64,000 nucleotides of DNA from Thozetella sp. PMI_491 (Eukaryota; Ascomycota; Sordariomycetes; Chaetosphaeriales; Chaetosphaeriaceae): NCBI GenBank assembly GCA_021432635.1, contig MU270047.1, positions 62,001-126,000 of the forward strand, given 5' to 3'. Positions 42,415-54,126 of the stretch are shown piece by piece. Made by a program: the position numbers and the translations under genes. The notes under the pieces were generated by a model that was not told where the DNA came from, did no database searches, and saw nothing but the letters and a program-made list of their open reading frames with translations. How positions within the stretch are numbered: position 1 is the stretch's first letter; each line of letters begins with the position of its first letter.

Positions 42415-44287
42415 CTACCAGCCACCACGGCCATACCCTCCTCTGCCGCCGCTGTTGTTGCCTCGAAAAGGACCATCCGGCCCCCCGCGGCCTCCATACG
42501 TGCCGAAGTTGCCCTGCGGTAGCTGCGGAGGAGGAGCCGTCCCCCAGCCTCCGAGGAATGGCTGGGGCCCTTGACCCTCTAGGAAGTAGCCTGGCCCCGG
42601 GTTGCCCATCGGTGGAGGAGGTGGCGGCCATTGACCCTGGTAATTTGGAGGTGGCGGCGGAGGCACAGGATTTGGGTAGCCGGGGAATTGGTTAGGTTGA
42701 GGGGCGCGAGGCGGTCTGCCGCCGAACGGTGGGCGCGGCTGCGGCGGGGGCTGATGAAAGTGGTTCGGGTCGGGCCCCGAGTGGTGCAGAGTGAATGCCA
42801 TTCCGAGATCCGGACGGGGTGGTAGCCCCGAAGGCGGGGGACCTGGTAGCGGTACCGAGTAGTCCGGGATGCGAGAACGGGATTGCGACTGCAGCGAGCC
42901 CCGATCCGGTGTTCGGGATCGGTACCGCCCGTCCGACCTTGACCGAGACCTAGTGGGTGACCGAGAGTAGTCACGTCCGCGTGCGTGGTTGGGCTCCCCG
43001 CTGCGGCTGCGGCTGCGTGAGGAGCTGCGACTCCTGTTTCGTGGATCACTGGTGCTCGACATACGGCGTCGTTTGAAAGCAGGGCGTGAAGACTCTCGAC
43101 TTGAATCCCGATTCCGGCCTCGGCGAGGGGCGGCCGAACGGCTCCGTGAGCGGCTGCCTGACCGCGATGACCGGCCTGACCGGGCCCTGTCTTGGCCATT
43201 TTTGCCTTGGCGCCGGGTCTTCATTTTCTCACAGAACGATCGGGACCAGCCATAGTATGTATCTTCAGCGACGACCTCCCCGAGCTCGTCTAGCTCGACA
43301 CGCTCGCCCATCTGACCGATGTCTACCGACGCATGATCGAGGCCAAGGTCTTTGGCGTATATCTTGTCCACGTCGAGGAGAAGCTTCTTGACCGCATCGA
43401 CGAGCTTCGCGTCCGCAGGGCCTGAAGCGAGCTGAAGCGGTCGAATCATGGCCGGATTCATAGGCCGCGTAGAGTTCGGCTCTAGCACCGGAAGCCAGTT
43501 GCCGGCGGGTAGATCATACCATGGGGTGGATGGATCTCCGTGCATGGCTGGAAGAACAAATGGCCCGGTCCTGGCCGCCCTCGCTGTCGAGTCCAGTGTC
43601 TCTGTTTTCGGGTCGGGAGCTTGAGCTGTGTCGGAGGGGTTCTCGTCCACTGCGGCGCGGAGCTTGGCGAAAAATGGGGGGGAGAAGTATTCGTGCTCCT
43701 CCCAGAGTGATATGAGGCGGTGAATCTTGCCAATATGCTTCGGAGCGTGGTGGAAGGAGGCTGCGCTGCAGACAAGGGCCGGCAAGGTGGGCTCGAGCTT
43801 AGCGGCAAAGGAGCTGTCGTGGAGGCGGAACTTAACATGGTAGAGGATGTCGCTGACGATGTAGAGGACATGGAGGCGTTTTCGTTTCGCTGACGCTTCC
43901 TTGGGCTTCCCGGAGGCGAAGAATGTAGGGCCAGCGTCGGACTGCTTGGTGGCGTCCTGCTGGAAGGAGCCGGAGAGAGCGACGAGATACTTTGCGAAAG
44001 GTGCCATGCGAGCCGTCGAGGGAACCAAGTTTCCGAGAGCCCATTGCTTGCATTTCTGCACGGCAGGAAATATGGCACAAAATTTAGTGATCGGTCTCGG
44101 CGCAAGCACGAACAGATAGTGTGGTGTGTTCTCAAACCTGGACATTGGCTGGCGAGCACTGGGCGGCGGCGGCGTTCAGCATGGCGACCATGTCTTCGAT
44201 CTGGTCCCGCGTGCAAGGCGTCGGGTCTGCCCGGAACAGGGCTCCGGACAGGGACACCTTGGCCACGGCCAGCTCGGCGGAGGCCAT
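42415..44287 (-). CDS. CID-domain RS-rich RNA-processing protein, CHERP-like
   Basis: Two exons (44138-44287, 42415-44055) encode 596 residues. The N-terminal 180 residues form a CTD-interacting domain (DQIEDMVAMLNAAAAQCSP, then KCKQWALGNL and LHVLYIVSDILYHV, with LISLWEEHEYF); such domains bind the phosphorylated tail of RNA polymerase II. A later block, STPWYDLPAGNWLPVL, and the segment YYGWSRSFCEKMKTRRQGK resemble the region after the CID in metazoan CHERP, a U2 snRNP-associated splicing factor. A long RS/SR-rich stretch (about 330-440) and a Pro-rich, RGG-type C-terminus (GGRGGYGRGGW) follow. The first 50 residues lie on a separate exon (intron GTTTGA..GTGCAG, 82 bases); the unspliced ORF begins with false residues. 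No SURP domain is visible N-terminally, unlike animal CHERP. Confidence 0.8.
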
Positions 44288-45561
44288 GGCGGTTCCTGCG
44301 CCTAAATAGCACGAGCTTTCGAGAGCGAAGGCGGAGGGAGGGGGGAAACTTGAGGATGAAGTCGGACAAGACGAGGTTGATGTGGTTCTTTGCGCTGGCG
44401 GCGGAACAGACAGCTACGAAGTAGTAGCTCCGTGAGGGATGGCAAGGGCGATGTGGGGAACGCCAAGAAGAGCAGCCAAGCGGGCAGTCCAGGACCCGGC
44501 TCCCCTGTCACGCCCTGGGGCCTTGCTTACTACCAACCCTTTTGACCGTCGCTGTCTGTTGCAAGCAGGAGCTCAGCCGACCCACTTTTGCATGCGCACG
44601 ACCAACAACGAAAAAACGGGTTTACTACCTTACCTCCAACTGATCTCACGCCGCATTTCTCACCTTGTACAAACAGGCATCTAGTTCTATATATTTATCT
44701 TCACTATGGAATGAAGCAAGTAATGGCATGTATAGCTGGCGTGGCCAATACCTCAGAGCTACAAAGAGTATAGCTCTCGTCGATCATATAGCCTTGATAG
44801 CTAGTAGACCAACGTGGATTCTACGACTGTCCTGGACTGGACCAGAAGGCTCCTGTGGCTAACTTGATTATTGACTAGTATGAATGTCCATCTCCAGACA
44901 TCTACGGAATAGATGCCCTCTTTAGTGACAGCGATGCGCCTGCAAATGTGGGTCGACTAGACTCATGCTTGCAACCCGTGTATCCAGACTGCCCAGCCTG
45001 AGACGTAGCTGTTTCTTTGGACGAAGTGTGCAGTGGCTCAAGGAGCAATGAAACCGACGGCTGAGTTGAACGATCCCTTGCGGTGTCGGTAAAATTAGAT
45101 TTTTTTTTTAGGTCTGAGGAGATGGGAGATGGGGTCTTACTACGGCGCCGCTGTGCTATGCAGCCGCGTAGAGCAAGCCCTGCGTGCAGGCCAAGGGGAG
45201 AGAAATAATACGGAACATTGTTAGGCTGGCGCAGCCCCAAACCCAAATCTCCCTCCTCGACCCTCTCCTAACGCCCTAGCTCGGCCGTCTCCCACGCCGC
45301 GCTTCGGAGCTGAGCGCCACTAGGCAGACTATGCCGCCCGATCAAGTCGGAAGCTTCTAAACACTGCTATGGCGAGGGTCCAGCTCGCGCAAGCCAAAAC
45401 CTGCCCAAATGGCGCCTCCCTCCGCCTCGGTTGGGAGGCTTCCTAGTCCTGTCCCTCATAATTTTCAGCTCTAGAGCGCCGAGTATAATATATCCCTCTC
45501 ACAATCCTCAAAACGGGGGTACTCTGGCTTTAGAACTCACTGTGCTGCCGCCGAGGTCAAG
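44288..45561. other. Intergenic, divergent promoters
   Basis: This 1.27 kb region lies between the CHERP-like gene and the MARVEL-like gene. A T9 tract occurs near 45101-45109, and a TATAATATATCC segment sits at about 45483-45494, roughly 70 bases before the MARVEL-like start, which could be its TATA element. No gene is seen. Confidence 0.5.
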
Positions 45562-46508
45562 ATGAACTGGTCCAGCTCCTACACTCAGATCGGCGCGCCT
45601 GTTAAACCCCCCGTCGACCGGGGGTGCTGGAGCGTCACCAAGATTGTGCTGCGATGTTTCTCCGTCATCATCTGCGGAGCCATCATAGCTGTCGAGGTGA
45701 GCACACTGATTGAGTACGAGAGGACATACCACAGCATAGCCGACATAGCGTATTTTGCGACGCCTCCAGTTAGTCTTCCACTTCCCTCCCTGTCCCCACC
45801 AACGCCGCCTGTCAGACCGGGACAGTAACTGTAGTTACAGGCTTTGGCCGCAATCCTGTGGGACAAGATTGAGTTCTTAACCCTCTGCATCCGCCGCGGC
45901 CGCGGCGTACACCCCGGAGCCCATGTCGCCGTGGAGCTGATCCTCTGGCTCGGCTGCAGCGGTATGGGAGCACTCATCCTACGGGCCGCATGGAACGTGA
46001 ACAACCTGCTCGCCTCGATCAAAGCATACTACGCGGCCTCGGATGACTACAACGGGATCGACTATAGCTCCTACAGCAAAGGTGACATTCAAGGCATAAA
46101 CAACTACGTCACCAAGGCACGCGCCGCCGGCGCCCTTCTGTTCCTGGTCGCGTGAGTGTCTGTCCGCCGTGGTGACAGCCCCAGGATACTAAGCTAATCT
46201 TTGCCTGGGGTAGGGTTATCCGCTTCGTTCTCTTCGTGCGTGCCTGCGTCGAGACGGATAATCGACGCAGAGTCAGGAAAACGCCCACCATCATTACAAC
46301 TCAGTATAGCGAGGCGCACATTCCCCTGGCCGGTGTAGCTGCACCGCAGGCGTACGACCCGGTCGCTGCGTTTCCCAGCCAGCCGCCTCCTTATGAACCG
46401 AAGCCGGCACCCATAGCCACCGCAGTCCCGTATGGCCAGCCTCACTATCCGTATCCGCCTCAGAGCCAGTTCCCGCCCCAATACCCGCCGCCGCACCGCT
46501 ATCCGTGA
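45562..46508 (+). CDS. Four-TM membrane protein, MARVEL-like
   Basis: Three exons (45562-45768, 45841-46151, 46214-46508) give 270 residues. I see four hydrophobic segments: about 26-50 (VLRCFSVIICGAIIAVEV), 70-85 (ALAAILWDKIEFLTL), 98-120 (AVELILWLGCSGMGALI) and 160-182 (AAGALLFLVAVIRFVLFV). That spacing, with a short cytosolic N-terminus, matches fungal MARVEL-domain proteins, which are linked to membrane organisation and eisosome-like domains. The C-terminal 80 residues are Pro/Tyr/Gln-rich (PPPYEPK, PYPPQSQFPPQYPP), giving possible WW or SH3 docking sites. Introns are 72 and 62 bases; the second joins FLVA to VIRF and completes the fourth segment. Family placement rests on topology, not on a diagnostic motif. 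Confidence 0.72.
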
Positions 46509-47065
46509 ACCGGGTTGCGCCCGTTGATGGGTTAGTGCAGATGCAACCAGGGGGGCAGGCCGGACAGCCGGGACGGAAGCGCCCAAGGCGGGACTACGCG
46601 GACAAGCATGTTCTTTTTTTTAATGGGGCGTTGATAGAGCCAATGCATGTAGCTCATGGGTGTACACTAGTTATTGGACTGGCTGGTGGGCAGTCGTATA
46701 CCCAAGACGGTTTCGCAGAGCATAGAAGTGATACCAGCGTGTGTCGAGACGAGGCATATAAGCCCCTGGTGGACTAGAGAGAGAAAAATGAACCAAAGGG
46801 GACATATGACACAAACCTCCTCGCTAGCATGCTTCCTACTCTGATGACAAGATGACGCACGAAGATATACCATGCCCGCCCAGCTTCATATTGGAACAAC
46901 GGTTAGAGGTAGAGTTGAGAGTGATTCCCCAGTGCTCCTGTCTCTCTGCGACTCAGAGAGCATGGTAATTCGATATGGCTCATATTACTAGACCGCTCAG
47001 GCGCGGGCCTATCTGTACATGTAGTCGTGACACATCCTCACCTTTCCATCCTAGTTCAACTAGGG
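46509..47065. other. Intergenic between convergent genes
   Basis: These 557 bases hold 3' flanks of the MARVEL-like and DUF4748-like genes. Nothing else is seen. Confidence 0.5.
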
Positions 47066-47641
47066 CTAGGAGAACCGATCGCCTTTGGGACTCGTGAACG
47101 GTTTGCTGCTTTCGTATTTGCTCTTCTCAAACACTCTCTGGTTCTCCGTCGTCGGCGCGTGTCTCGTCGGTGCCGGGTCGTTACTTGATTCTTGGCTGGG
47201 AGAGCTTGCTGCGTCTATCCGCGCAGGTCCGCCGTTCGACTCGCCACCGCCGCCCATGGTCGAGGCCGAGAGGGGCTTGTTGGGCACGTTGTCTGAGTAC
47301 TCGAGCGATTCGATCATGGCCCGCTTCTTGCGCTGCTCAATCATGCGCGCCTGCCGGTCTTCGTTGATGCTGCGCTTGGCAAAGACATAGGCGGCACCAC
47401 CCGCTGAAGGACCATTGTCAGTATGCCCAACCTGCAGGGGAAGGGCAGAGAGAGGTCTTACCGACGCAGAGGGAGCCCCATCCTAGCCTGTGCAGCAATA
47501 GTTGTTAGTTCGCAATGGGTGTCGAGGCCGAATTGGGCGGTCCTCGTACCAGAAAGATTTGACCTGCGCTCTAGGATTAGCTACGGTATCCGGCTGGCCG
47601 GTACAGGGCCGAGCAGTGGTGCAGTCGCTTACAGTGTTCAT
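47066..47641 (-). CDS. Small DUF4748-like membrane protein, four exons
   Basis: Exons 47633-47641 (9 bases), 47550-47563 (14), 47462-47487 (26) and 47066-47403 encode 128 residues. The spliced start reads MNTVKSFWLGWGSLC then VAGGAAYVFAKRSIN, resembling the fungal DUF4748 family: one hydrophobic, Gly-rich helix (about 8-25) followed by a basic amphipathic stretch (EDRQARMIEQRKKRA). Mitochondrial or membrane location is plausible but function is unknown. Each tiny exon is bounded by GT..AG; branch sites GCTAATC, ACTAAC and CTGACAA precede the acceptors, and all three joins keep one frame. The C-terminal half is Ser/Pro-rich and probably disordered. An ORF scan sees only the last exon from an internal Met, losing the entire hydrophobic domain. 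The family name is from memory of its motif and should be searched. Confidence 0.78.
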
Positions 47642-49656
47642 ATTGAAAATATGCCCCGATAGGTTGTGATAGCTACTTCCGAGACGAAAACGAAGGAAGA
47701 TCGAGCTCGGCGGCGGTCGCAATGGAAGATGTGGTATCCGATAGGTTGCCGGGGCGGGTGGGCGGGCGAGAAAAAAAGAAGACAAAAGAGCTCAATGGTA
47801 GTTAGGATAAGGAATCGATAACGGATATAGATTCTTTTCCGGGTGGTGATGTAAGAGGAGAAGGTCCCGATGCAAGTTACACAGCTCTCCCCAGCTCCTC
47901 GTCCACTGATTTTTTTTGGGCCCCAGCAATATGGCATGATTTCGTCAGGAAGGACGCGGGATGCTCCGCACCGGCACTGCGGGGCCTGGCCAGCTCCCTC
48001 TTGGGTTCCCCCCAACGTGGGGCTTCTGGAAAGTTACCGACCGCGAGTTGGGGCCTCGGAATCTGGAAGCGATGAATGCATCTTGGAGGCCTACTACACA
48101 TTGCTTCTGGCTTCACCACTTGGCTAGGCCGGTGTTTAAAGCAGCCTACAGCCTACCGAGATACTTCCCCCTCCCGCACTCCACCACCTCCCAAGGAATT
48201 TAGGGGATGCATCTGATCCCGAGCGCACGGTAAGAGGTAAACGCCAGTCTAACTTCTCACTAGAGGTGCGATTCAAGCTTCGAGTGACGGAAACCTGGTC
48301 CACTTTCACGGCCTTGGCGTGCCTTACCTATATAGAGACTGTCTGGATACCCGTGTAAGCAGCCGTTTCAAGCTCCCAAGTGCGAGCGGTCTCAGGTGCG
48401 AGCGGCCCTGCCGGCCCCATTTGTGCGGCTAAATTTGGGATACGACCGGGAATGAGTTCTCCGCCGACCCCCAGCTCATCATCATCGCCTCCTGGATTTT
48501 GTGGGCATCAGAAGGCTGGTGCTTGGCTTGCTCTATTCTCAAGAGCGCATCCCCCCATTTAGCCCGCCCTCCCCTCGGCTCGGACAAAGGAAAGTCGTGC
48601 AGGGCAATGCGGGGACGAGCTGTCGAGAATGCGAAGCGGTCGGTCCCGTTGGGCGAGCTCCTCGAGCTAGTCGGTAGTTGGGCGAGACTGGCTTGACTGG
48701 CACCGACTTGGAGCCAGGGCAAACGTCGTAGCTGTTGATCATTGTTCGGATTGGGCTCTAGCTCAAAGGTCAAAGGAAGGCGACGCGAGGTATCGGGGAA
48801 GGTGGCGGCTCCAGCAAGCAAGCAAACAGATGGGCAGGGGAAACGGGAAAGGCAGCCTGTCTGTCGGCATGAGGCAGAGGGGAAGGAGGAAGGAGGAAGG
48901 TGGGATATAAAGGCGCATCTATATCGCCTAGGTATTCGGTGCACGCCGCGGGTTGGGAGGGCGACTGGCAAGGCAAGCATATATACAATATAATGAAAGG
49001 TGCCGTTGTGTCATGCAAGGCATTTCGTCTGATGCTGCTGGTGCTGCCCTCCCCCAATTTGAGGTAACCCGCCAGGACGGCCCGGAATTTCTTTGGTAGC
49101 AGTTTTCTGCTGCGTTCCTGCCAATTGCCAAAGCGGCTTTTGCATCCTGCATCGAGTCAGGTGCGCACCTCTTGCGGGCTTGTGGCTATCTTGCATTCTG
49201 ACAATCTCACTGAGGAAGACAGGAGAGCCCTGGTCGACGTTGACGTAAGGCCTAGCCCACCTGCCCTGCACAGCCGACTTCCTTTGCGAGGGTGCGCCCC
49301 TCCACCAGCTGCCCGCCAGATCCACAGCCTCTCGTTCCCTCTCCCTTGCCTTGAGTGGTACATCCCGCACCGACGGCCAACCAAGCCAAAACAACATTTG
49401 CGCACGGGGATACCTGTCAACAGCCTGCACCAACCCACGCCGCCACGCCGCCCCCTCTCTTTTCTTTCTCCGTCTCTCTCTCTCCCGCTCCCACCGTCTT
49501 GCGTACTTCCTCCGGTCCTTTCTTGCCTCTACAACCCCGCGGCCGGCCCATCTACCTGCCCTATGCCGGCGGTACGCTCATGAAATCTAGTGCAAGCCGT
49601 GGGTATTATGGCTACACCTGCCCAGAGCCCGCCGCTTGGAAACCTCCTCCGTCCTC
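47642..49656. other. Intergenic, divergent promoters (DUF4748-like and 5-phosphatase)
   Basis: This 2 kb region has several short ORFs (for example 49125-49583) in the pyrimidine-rich leader of the 5-phosphatase gene. They lack domain signals. A spliced leader is possible but no pair of splice sites is compelling. Confidence 0.5.
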
Positions 49657-52600
49657 ATGGATCCTCCCGCCACGGACGGGCCTGATGGCTCGTCTCTCGT
49701 AAGTGACAATGCCTCCCTTGGCAAACTGCCAGGCCGCTGCACTAACCTTACTCACGCTGCTCCCACCTGCTAGAAACCCGTCTCGTCGCTGCTTGCCAAG
49801 TTCGAGAACTTGAATAAGGGCGGCGCCGACCCCTCCCCCACCGCCGCCGCTCTTGCGCCTCGCGCTGTCTCCCCGGGACCCAAGCCGGACAAGCTGCGAG
49901 ATGCGACCGCTCTGGGCTTGAAAGAGCCCCCAGCGATTCCCAAGTCGCGGCCCCAGCCTAAGGAGAAGCCGGCCTCTTCGAGCCTCCAGATCCCCAGCTC
50001 CAGCTACGGCAGCAACACCGTGAGCCCTAGCTCGCCAAATCGCCCTCACCTTCCCCCGCCGCTCAGCCCAAAACCCACGCGGCCGCCTTCCCTCATGGTC
50101 GAATCACCCGCGTCGCCGCCCAAGAAAGCAGGTGACGTGCCGGTCGGCGAGCGCCCTTGTTTCATCCATACCGACTCTATAGTCAAGACGTCCCCCGTGG
50201 CCGGAAACAAGCCGTTCAAGATCCCCAGCCGGCCGCACACCCCCAACCTTGACCCCAAACGGTCACCTCGACTGCCCGTCTCGCAGCCCCCGTCCCCCCC
50301 ACCTCCAAGGCGATCGGCCGAGCTGCGACGAGAACGGGAGGGGCGGGCGACCCCCCCACCGATCAACCGGGCCGAGAAGCCTACCATGGTTTCCCGCTCG
50401 TCTTATATCGCGGATACCGCCCAGGTGCTAGATCTCAAGAGTCGGTTCGAGGACAAGGGACGGTCTGCCTTCAGCAGCCCACCCAGCAGCAATAGTTCTT
50501 TGGAAGACGGAGATGTGCCGCCCATGCTACCCACGCGGCCGAGACCAGCCTTGGAGGCAAACGGGCCGGGCAGGTCACTTACGATTCCGGTCGGATTTGA
50601 CCCCCCACCGGTCCACCATACCGTCCTCAACAAGAGAAGGGAGCGGGAGGAAGGCATTACGGCCGTCAGAGGGCCCATAACTCCACAGTATACCGGAGAG
50701 CAGCGGCCCGCACTGCCGGCGAGGCCAGCATCCATGATAGCGGAGCCTGGCCCGAGAGCTGGGGCTTCTGCGACAATGGCCCCTCCGCGCCCGCCGCGTC
50801 CAGGTATCAACACCGCCGTACAAGACCTGCCGCTAGGCAAGAGGGCTGTTTCTACGCCGACCTCGCAAATGCCCCCGCCCCCGGCCCGGCCACTAGGCAG
50901 ATCCCTGACGGTAGATCGAGGGACGAGAGTCACCAGCGACTTCCGTGCTGCCCCTCCCCAGAACAGCGCCGCTGAAGCACGAATGACGGATCAGAATCTA
51001 GCCGGGTCAAGGAATGAGGCTGCGGCGCAGGCGACTGCCTATCCAGATACATCAAACATGAACCGAAGCAAGCCCTATATCACCAAGGGCGTGCACGAGA
51101 TTTCTACCAAGTACGACAGCCGGATCTTCGACATCTGCGGGGAGCTGGTTTGTACAAGTGGCTCGCTTACCAGGGTATGGAGCTTCCTGGATGGAGAGCT
51201 CTTGATGAGCTTGGCGATGAGTGAAGGGATGAAGGGCACGGCGGTTGCCTTCAAGCCGGGCTCCGATGTCAACGAGGAGGGTAAGAGAATATGGATCGGG
51301 ACCAACTTCGGCGAGCTCATGGAGGCCGATATTGCGACACAGAGCATTGTGGAGAGCCGACCCAGCGCGCACAGCCGGCACGAGATCATCAAGATATACC
51401 GACACTTCAACGAACTGTGGACCTTGGACGAGCTGGGTACCCTTAACGTATGGTCTCCGGGCGAGGATGGTGCCCCCACGCTGGCCGCCGCTCCCCACCA
51501 GTCGTTCCGAGTGCCTAAGGGTCATACCTTCTCGCTCGTAGTGGGCGATGAGCTGTGGCATGCTACGGGCAGAGAAATACGCGTCTTCCTGCCTACGCCC
51601 GATGGCCAAGTCCAGTTCCAGGTGCTCCTCCGCCCGCTTGTCCAGGACAGCGCGGGTGAGGTTACCGCTGGGACCCTCCTGCCTTCCGACCCGGACAGGA
51701 TTATGTTCGGCCATTCGGACGGAAAAGTCAGCATGTACTCGAAGAAGGACTACTCCTGCGTCGGAGTAGTGAGCTTGAGCTCCTACAAGATCAACACCAT
51801 ACAGGGTGTCGCCGGATACCTCTGGGCAGGGTACAACACGGGCAAGATCAGCGTCTACGATATGAGCCAGACGCCATGGATGGTGAAGAAGGACTGGGTT
51901 GCGCACGACAACCCAGTCCTCAAGATCATCGCCGACCGCTCGAGCTTCTACACGCTCGACCGGTGCCAGGTGATCTCCCTTGGCGCAGACAACGTGCTGC
52001 GAGCCTGGGATGGCCTGCTGACCGAGGACCGGCTTGACTCGGATATGAAAGAACAGGAGAGGTCGTACTGCGATTTTGAGAAGATTAAGGCGCTGGTGAT
52101 GACGTGGAATGCCGGTGCCTCGACGCCTAGTAGCTTGAGGAGCTCCGATTCCGCCTTCATCCAAAATCTCCTCCAGAACAGCGACTCGCCCGACATACTG
52201 GTATTTGGGTTCCAGGAGTTAGTGGATCTAGAGGACAAGACGGCCACAGCAAGTAAGTTTTTCATGCCGCTCACTGATCGTCAGTTCGTACGCTAACCGA
52301 GAACCAGAGCGGTTCCTCAAACCCAAGAAGAAGGAAGGGTCTGATCAAGAACGCATGAGCCACCAGTACCGCGACTGGCGGGACTTCTTAATGCGCAGCC
52401 TTGATGACTATATGGCAGGCGATCTATACCAGCTACTCCATACGGCTCCTCTGGTCGGACTCTTCACCTGCATCTTCGTTAAGGCGGACCTGCGCGACCG
52501 CATCAGCAACCTCAGCAGCGCCGAAGTTAAACGCGGCATGGGGGGCTATCACGGCAACAAAGGCGCCATCATTGTGCGCTTCATGGTCGATGACTCGTCA

Positions 52601-53400
52601 CTGTGCTTTATCAACTGTCACCTAGCGGCCGGGCAGTCCCAGGCCAACAACCGCCACAATGACGTCGCCGCCATCCTCGATTCTACCCTCCTCCCACCCG
52701 AGCGCGACCCCCAGATCCGCATGGATAGCTACGTCGGCGGCGGCGACGGAACCATGGTCATGGACCATGAGCTATGCGTACTTAACGGCGACCTGAACTA
52801 CCGCATTGACACGATGAGTCGTGATACGGTCGTCATGGCCGTCAAGCAGGGCAATCTGTCCAAGCTGCTTGAGCGCGACCAGCTCCTCGTCGCGCGCCGG
52901 CGCAACCCCGGCTTCCGCCTACGTGCCTTCACCGAGCTACCCATCGCCTTTGCCCCGACGTACAAGTATGACGTCGGTACCGACAACTACGACTCGTCAG
53001 AGAAGAAGCGCAGCCCTGCGTGGTGCGATCGCCTGCTGTACCGCGGCCGCGATCGCATCCAGCAGCTGGACTATCGCCGCCACGAGGTGCGCGTCAGCGA
53101 CCATCGGCCAGTTAGCGGGCGGTTCCGCTTTCACATCAAGAGGGTTCGGCCCAAAGACCGAGCTATGGCCTGGATGGAATGTCAGCAGCGATGGGAGGAC
53201 GTGCGGGAGAAGGCGGCAATGGAGGCGAAGTATGTACACCGTGTTAATTCCTTGCTTAGTGGTTCTCATGTACTGACACGACTTCTAGGCTCTACTACTT
53301 GACTCATATTATCGGGTACGATGCCGCAACGTCCCAGCAGCTAGTCCGCGATCGAGCCTCGAGGAGAGACCATAGGAGTCCTAGCCGGCATAGGGCATGA
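49657..53400 (+). CDS. Inositol polyphosphate 5-phosphatase with N-terminal beta-propeller
   Basis: Four exons (49657-49698, 49774-52252, 52308-53229, 53289-53400) give 1184 residues. The C-terminal third is an IPPc domain that removes the 5-phosphate from inositol lipids or polyphosphates. Its motifs are in order: VMTWNAG, FGFQELVDL, GGYHGNKGAI, FINCHLAAGQ, LNGDLNYRI, PAWCDRLLYRG and SDHRPVSGRF. Before it, at about 430-760, lie WD-like blades (GELVCTSGSLTRVWSF, ELWTLDELGTLNVWSP, DGKVSMYSKKDYSCVG, VLRAWDGLL), an arrangement also seen in plant WD40-5PTases. The first 430 residues are Pro/Ser-rich with polyproline runs suited to SH3 binding. Exon 1 codes just 14 residues. Intron 2 joins KTATAK to RFLKPKKK; intron 3 adds a basic tail ending HRA. 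There is no SAC domain, so it is not synaptojanin-like. Confidence 0.9.
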
Positions 53401-54126
53401 ACAGACTCGTTGGTGTCGTGAGTCACATAAACACAGTGTTGCCCTAGGGCAGTTAGCCAGCGTGCCGGCATGTTTCCCCCTTCTTCGACCTGCGCGCCAG
53501 GCAGTATATACAATTGGATTTGGACAAGTACCTGGAGACATCGGCGGACGGTCGAAAGGCTAGAGCGGGTTGGGAGGATGGGCATTGCAATTTCACTGGC
53601 TGGACACGGTAGGCAGGTACTTTTTGTTCGGTAAAAAGAATGGGGGGAGGGTGGCAAGCGCTCGCGTGAGAGGACCGCGCTAGCAATGGCATTGCGAATA
53701 CAAAAAGAAAACAATTTCAAATCAATACTTTGGGAATACTGCTGCGAAAATGAATGGCATTTGGACTGCTAGGGGGTCGAAGAAGTCGTGACGGTCGACA
53801 ACTCATGCCTCAGGAACAACGTCAGGGGCGAGTAAACAAACGAAGCGAAGGAGTCGATATGTACTTCCCCGTCCCCCCCAAAGAGGCTAGGCTATGCATA
53901 TGGTAAAAAGAAGCATCTAGGTGAGTGAGTTCGGGCCAATCAGTTGAAGCAATCGACATGACCCATGCATGTCAGCCACGGACAAGGTCCCAAATTCGCT
54001 TACTTAGTACCATCTTTATCCTTCCCTATCCCGCAGTCACAAGTCCAGCCCGTTCTCCCACCCTTTTTCTAAACCCGTATTGCGGACAAAATTGGTGTCG
54101 TACGAGGGAATACAGCCTGATCAGTC
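53401..54126. other. Intergenic, 3' flank of 5-phosphatase and end of pseudogene
   Basis: I see nothing coding in these 726 bases. A further few codons of the questin-oxidase relic may lie just left of 54127. Confidence 0.45.
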
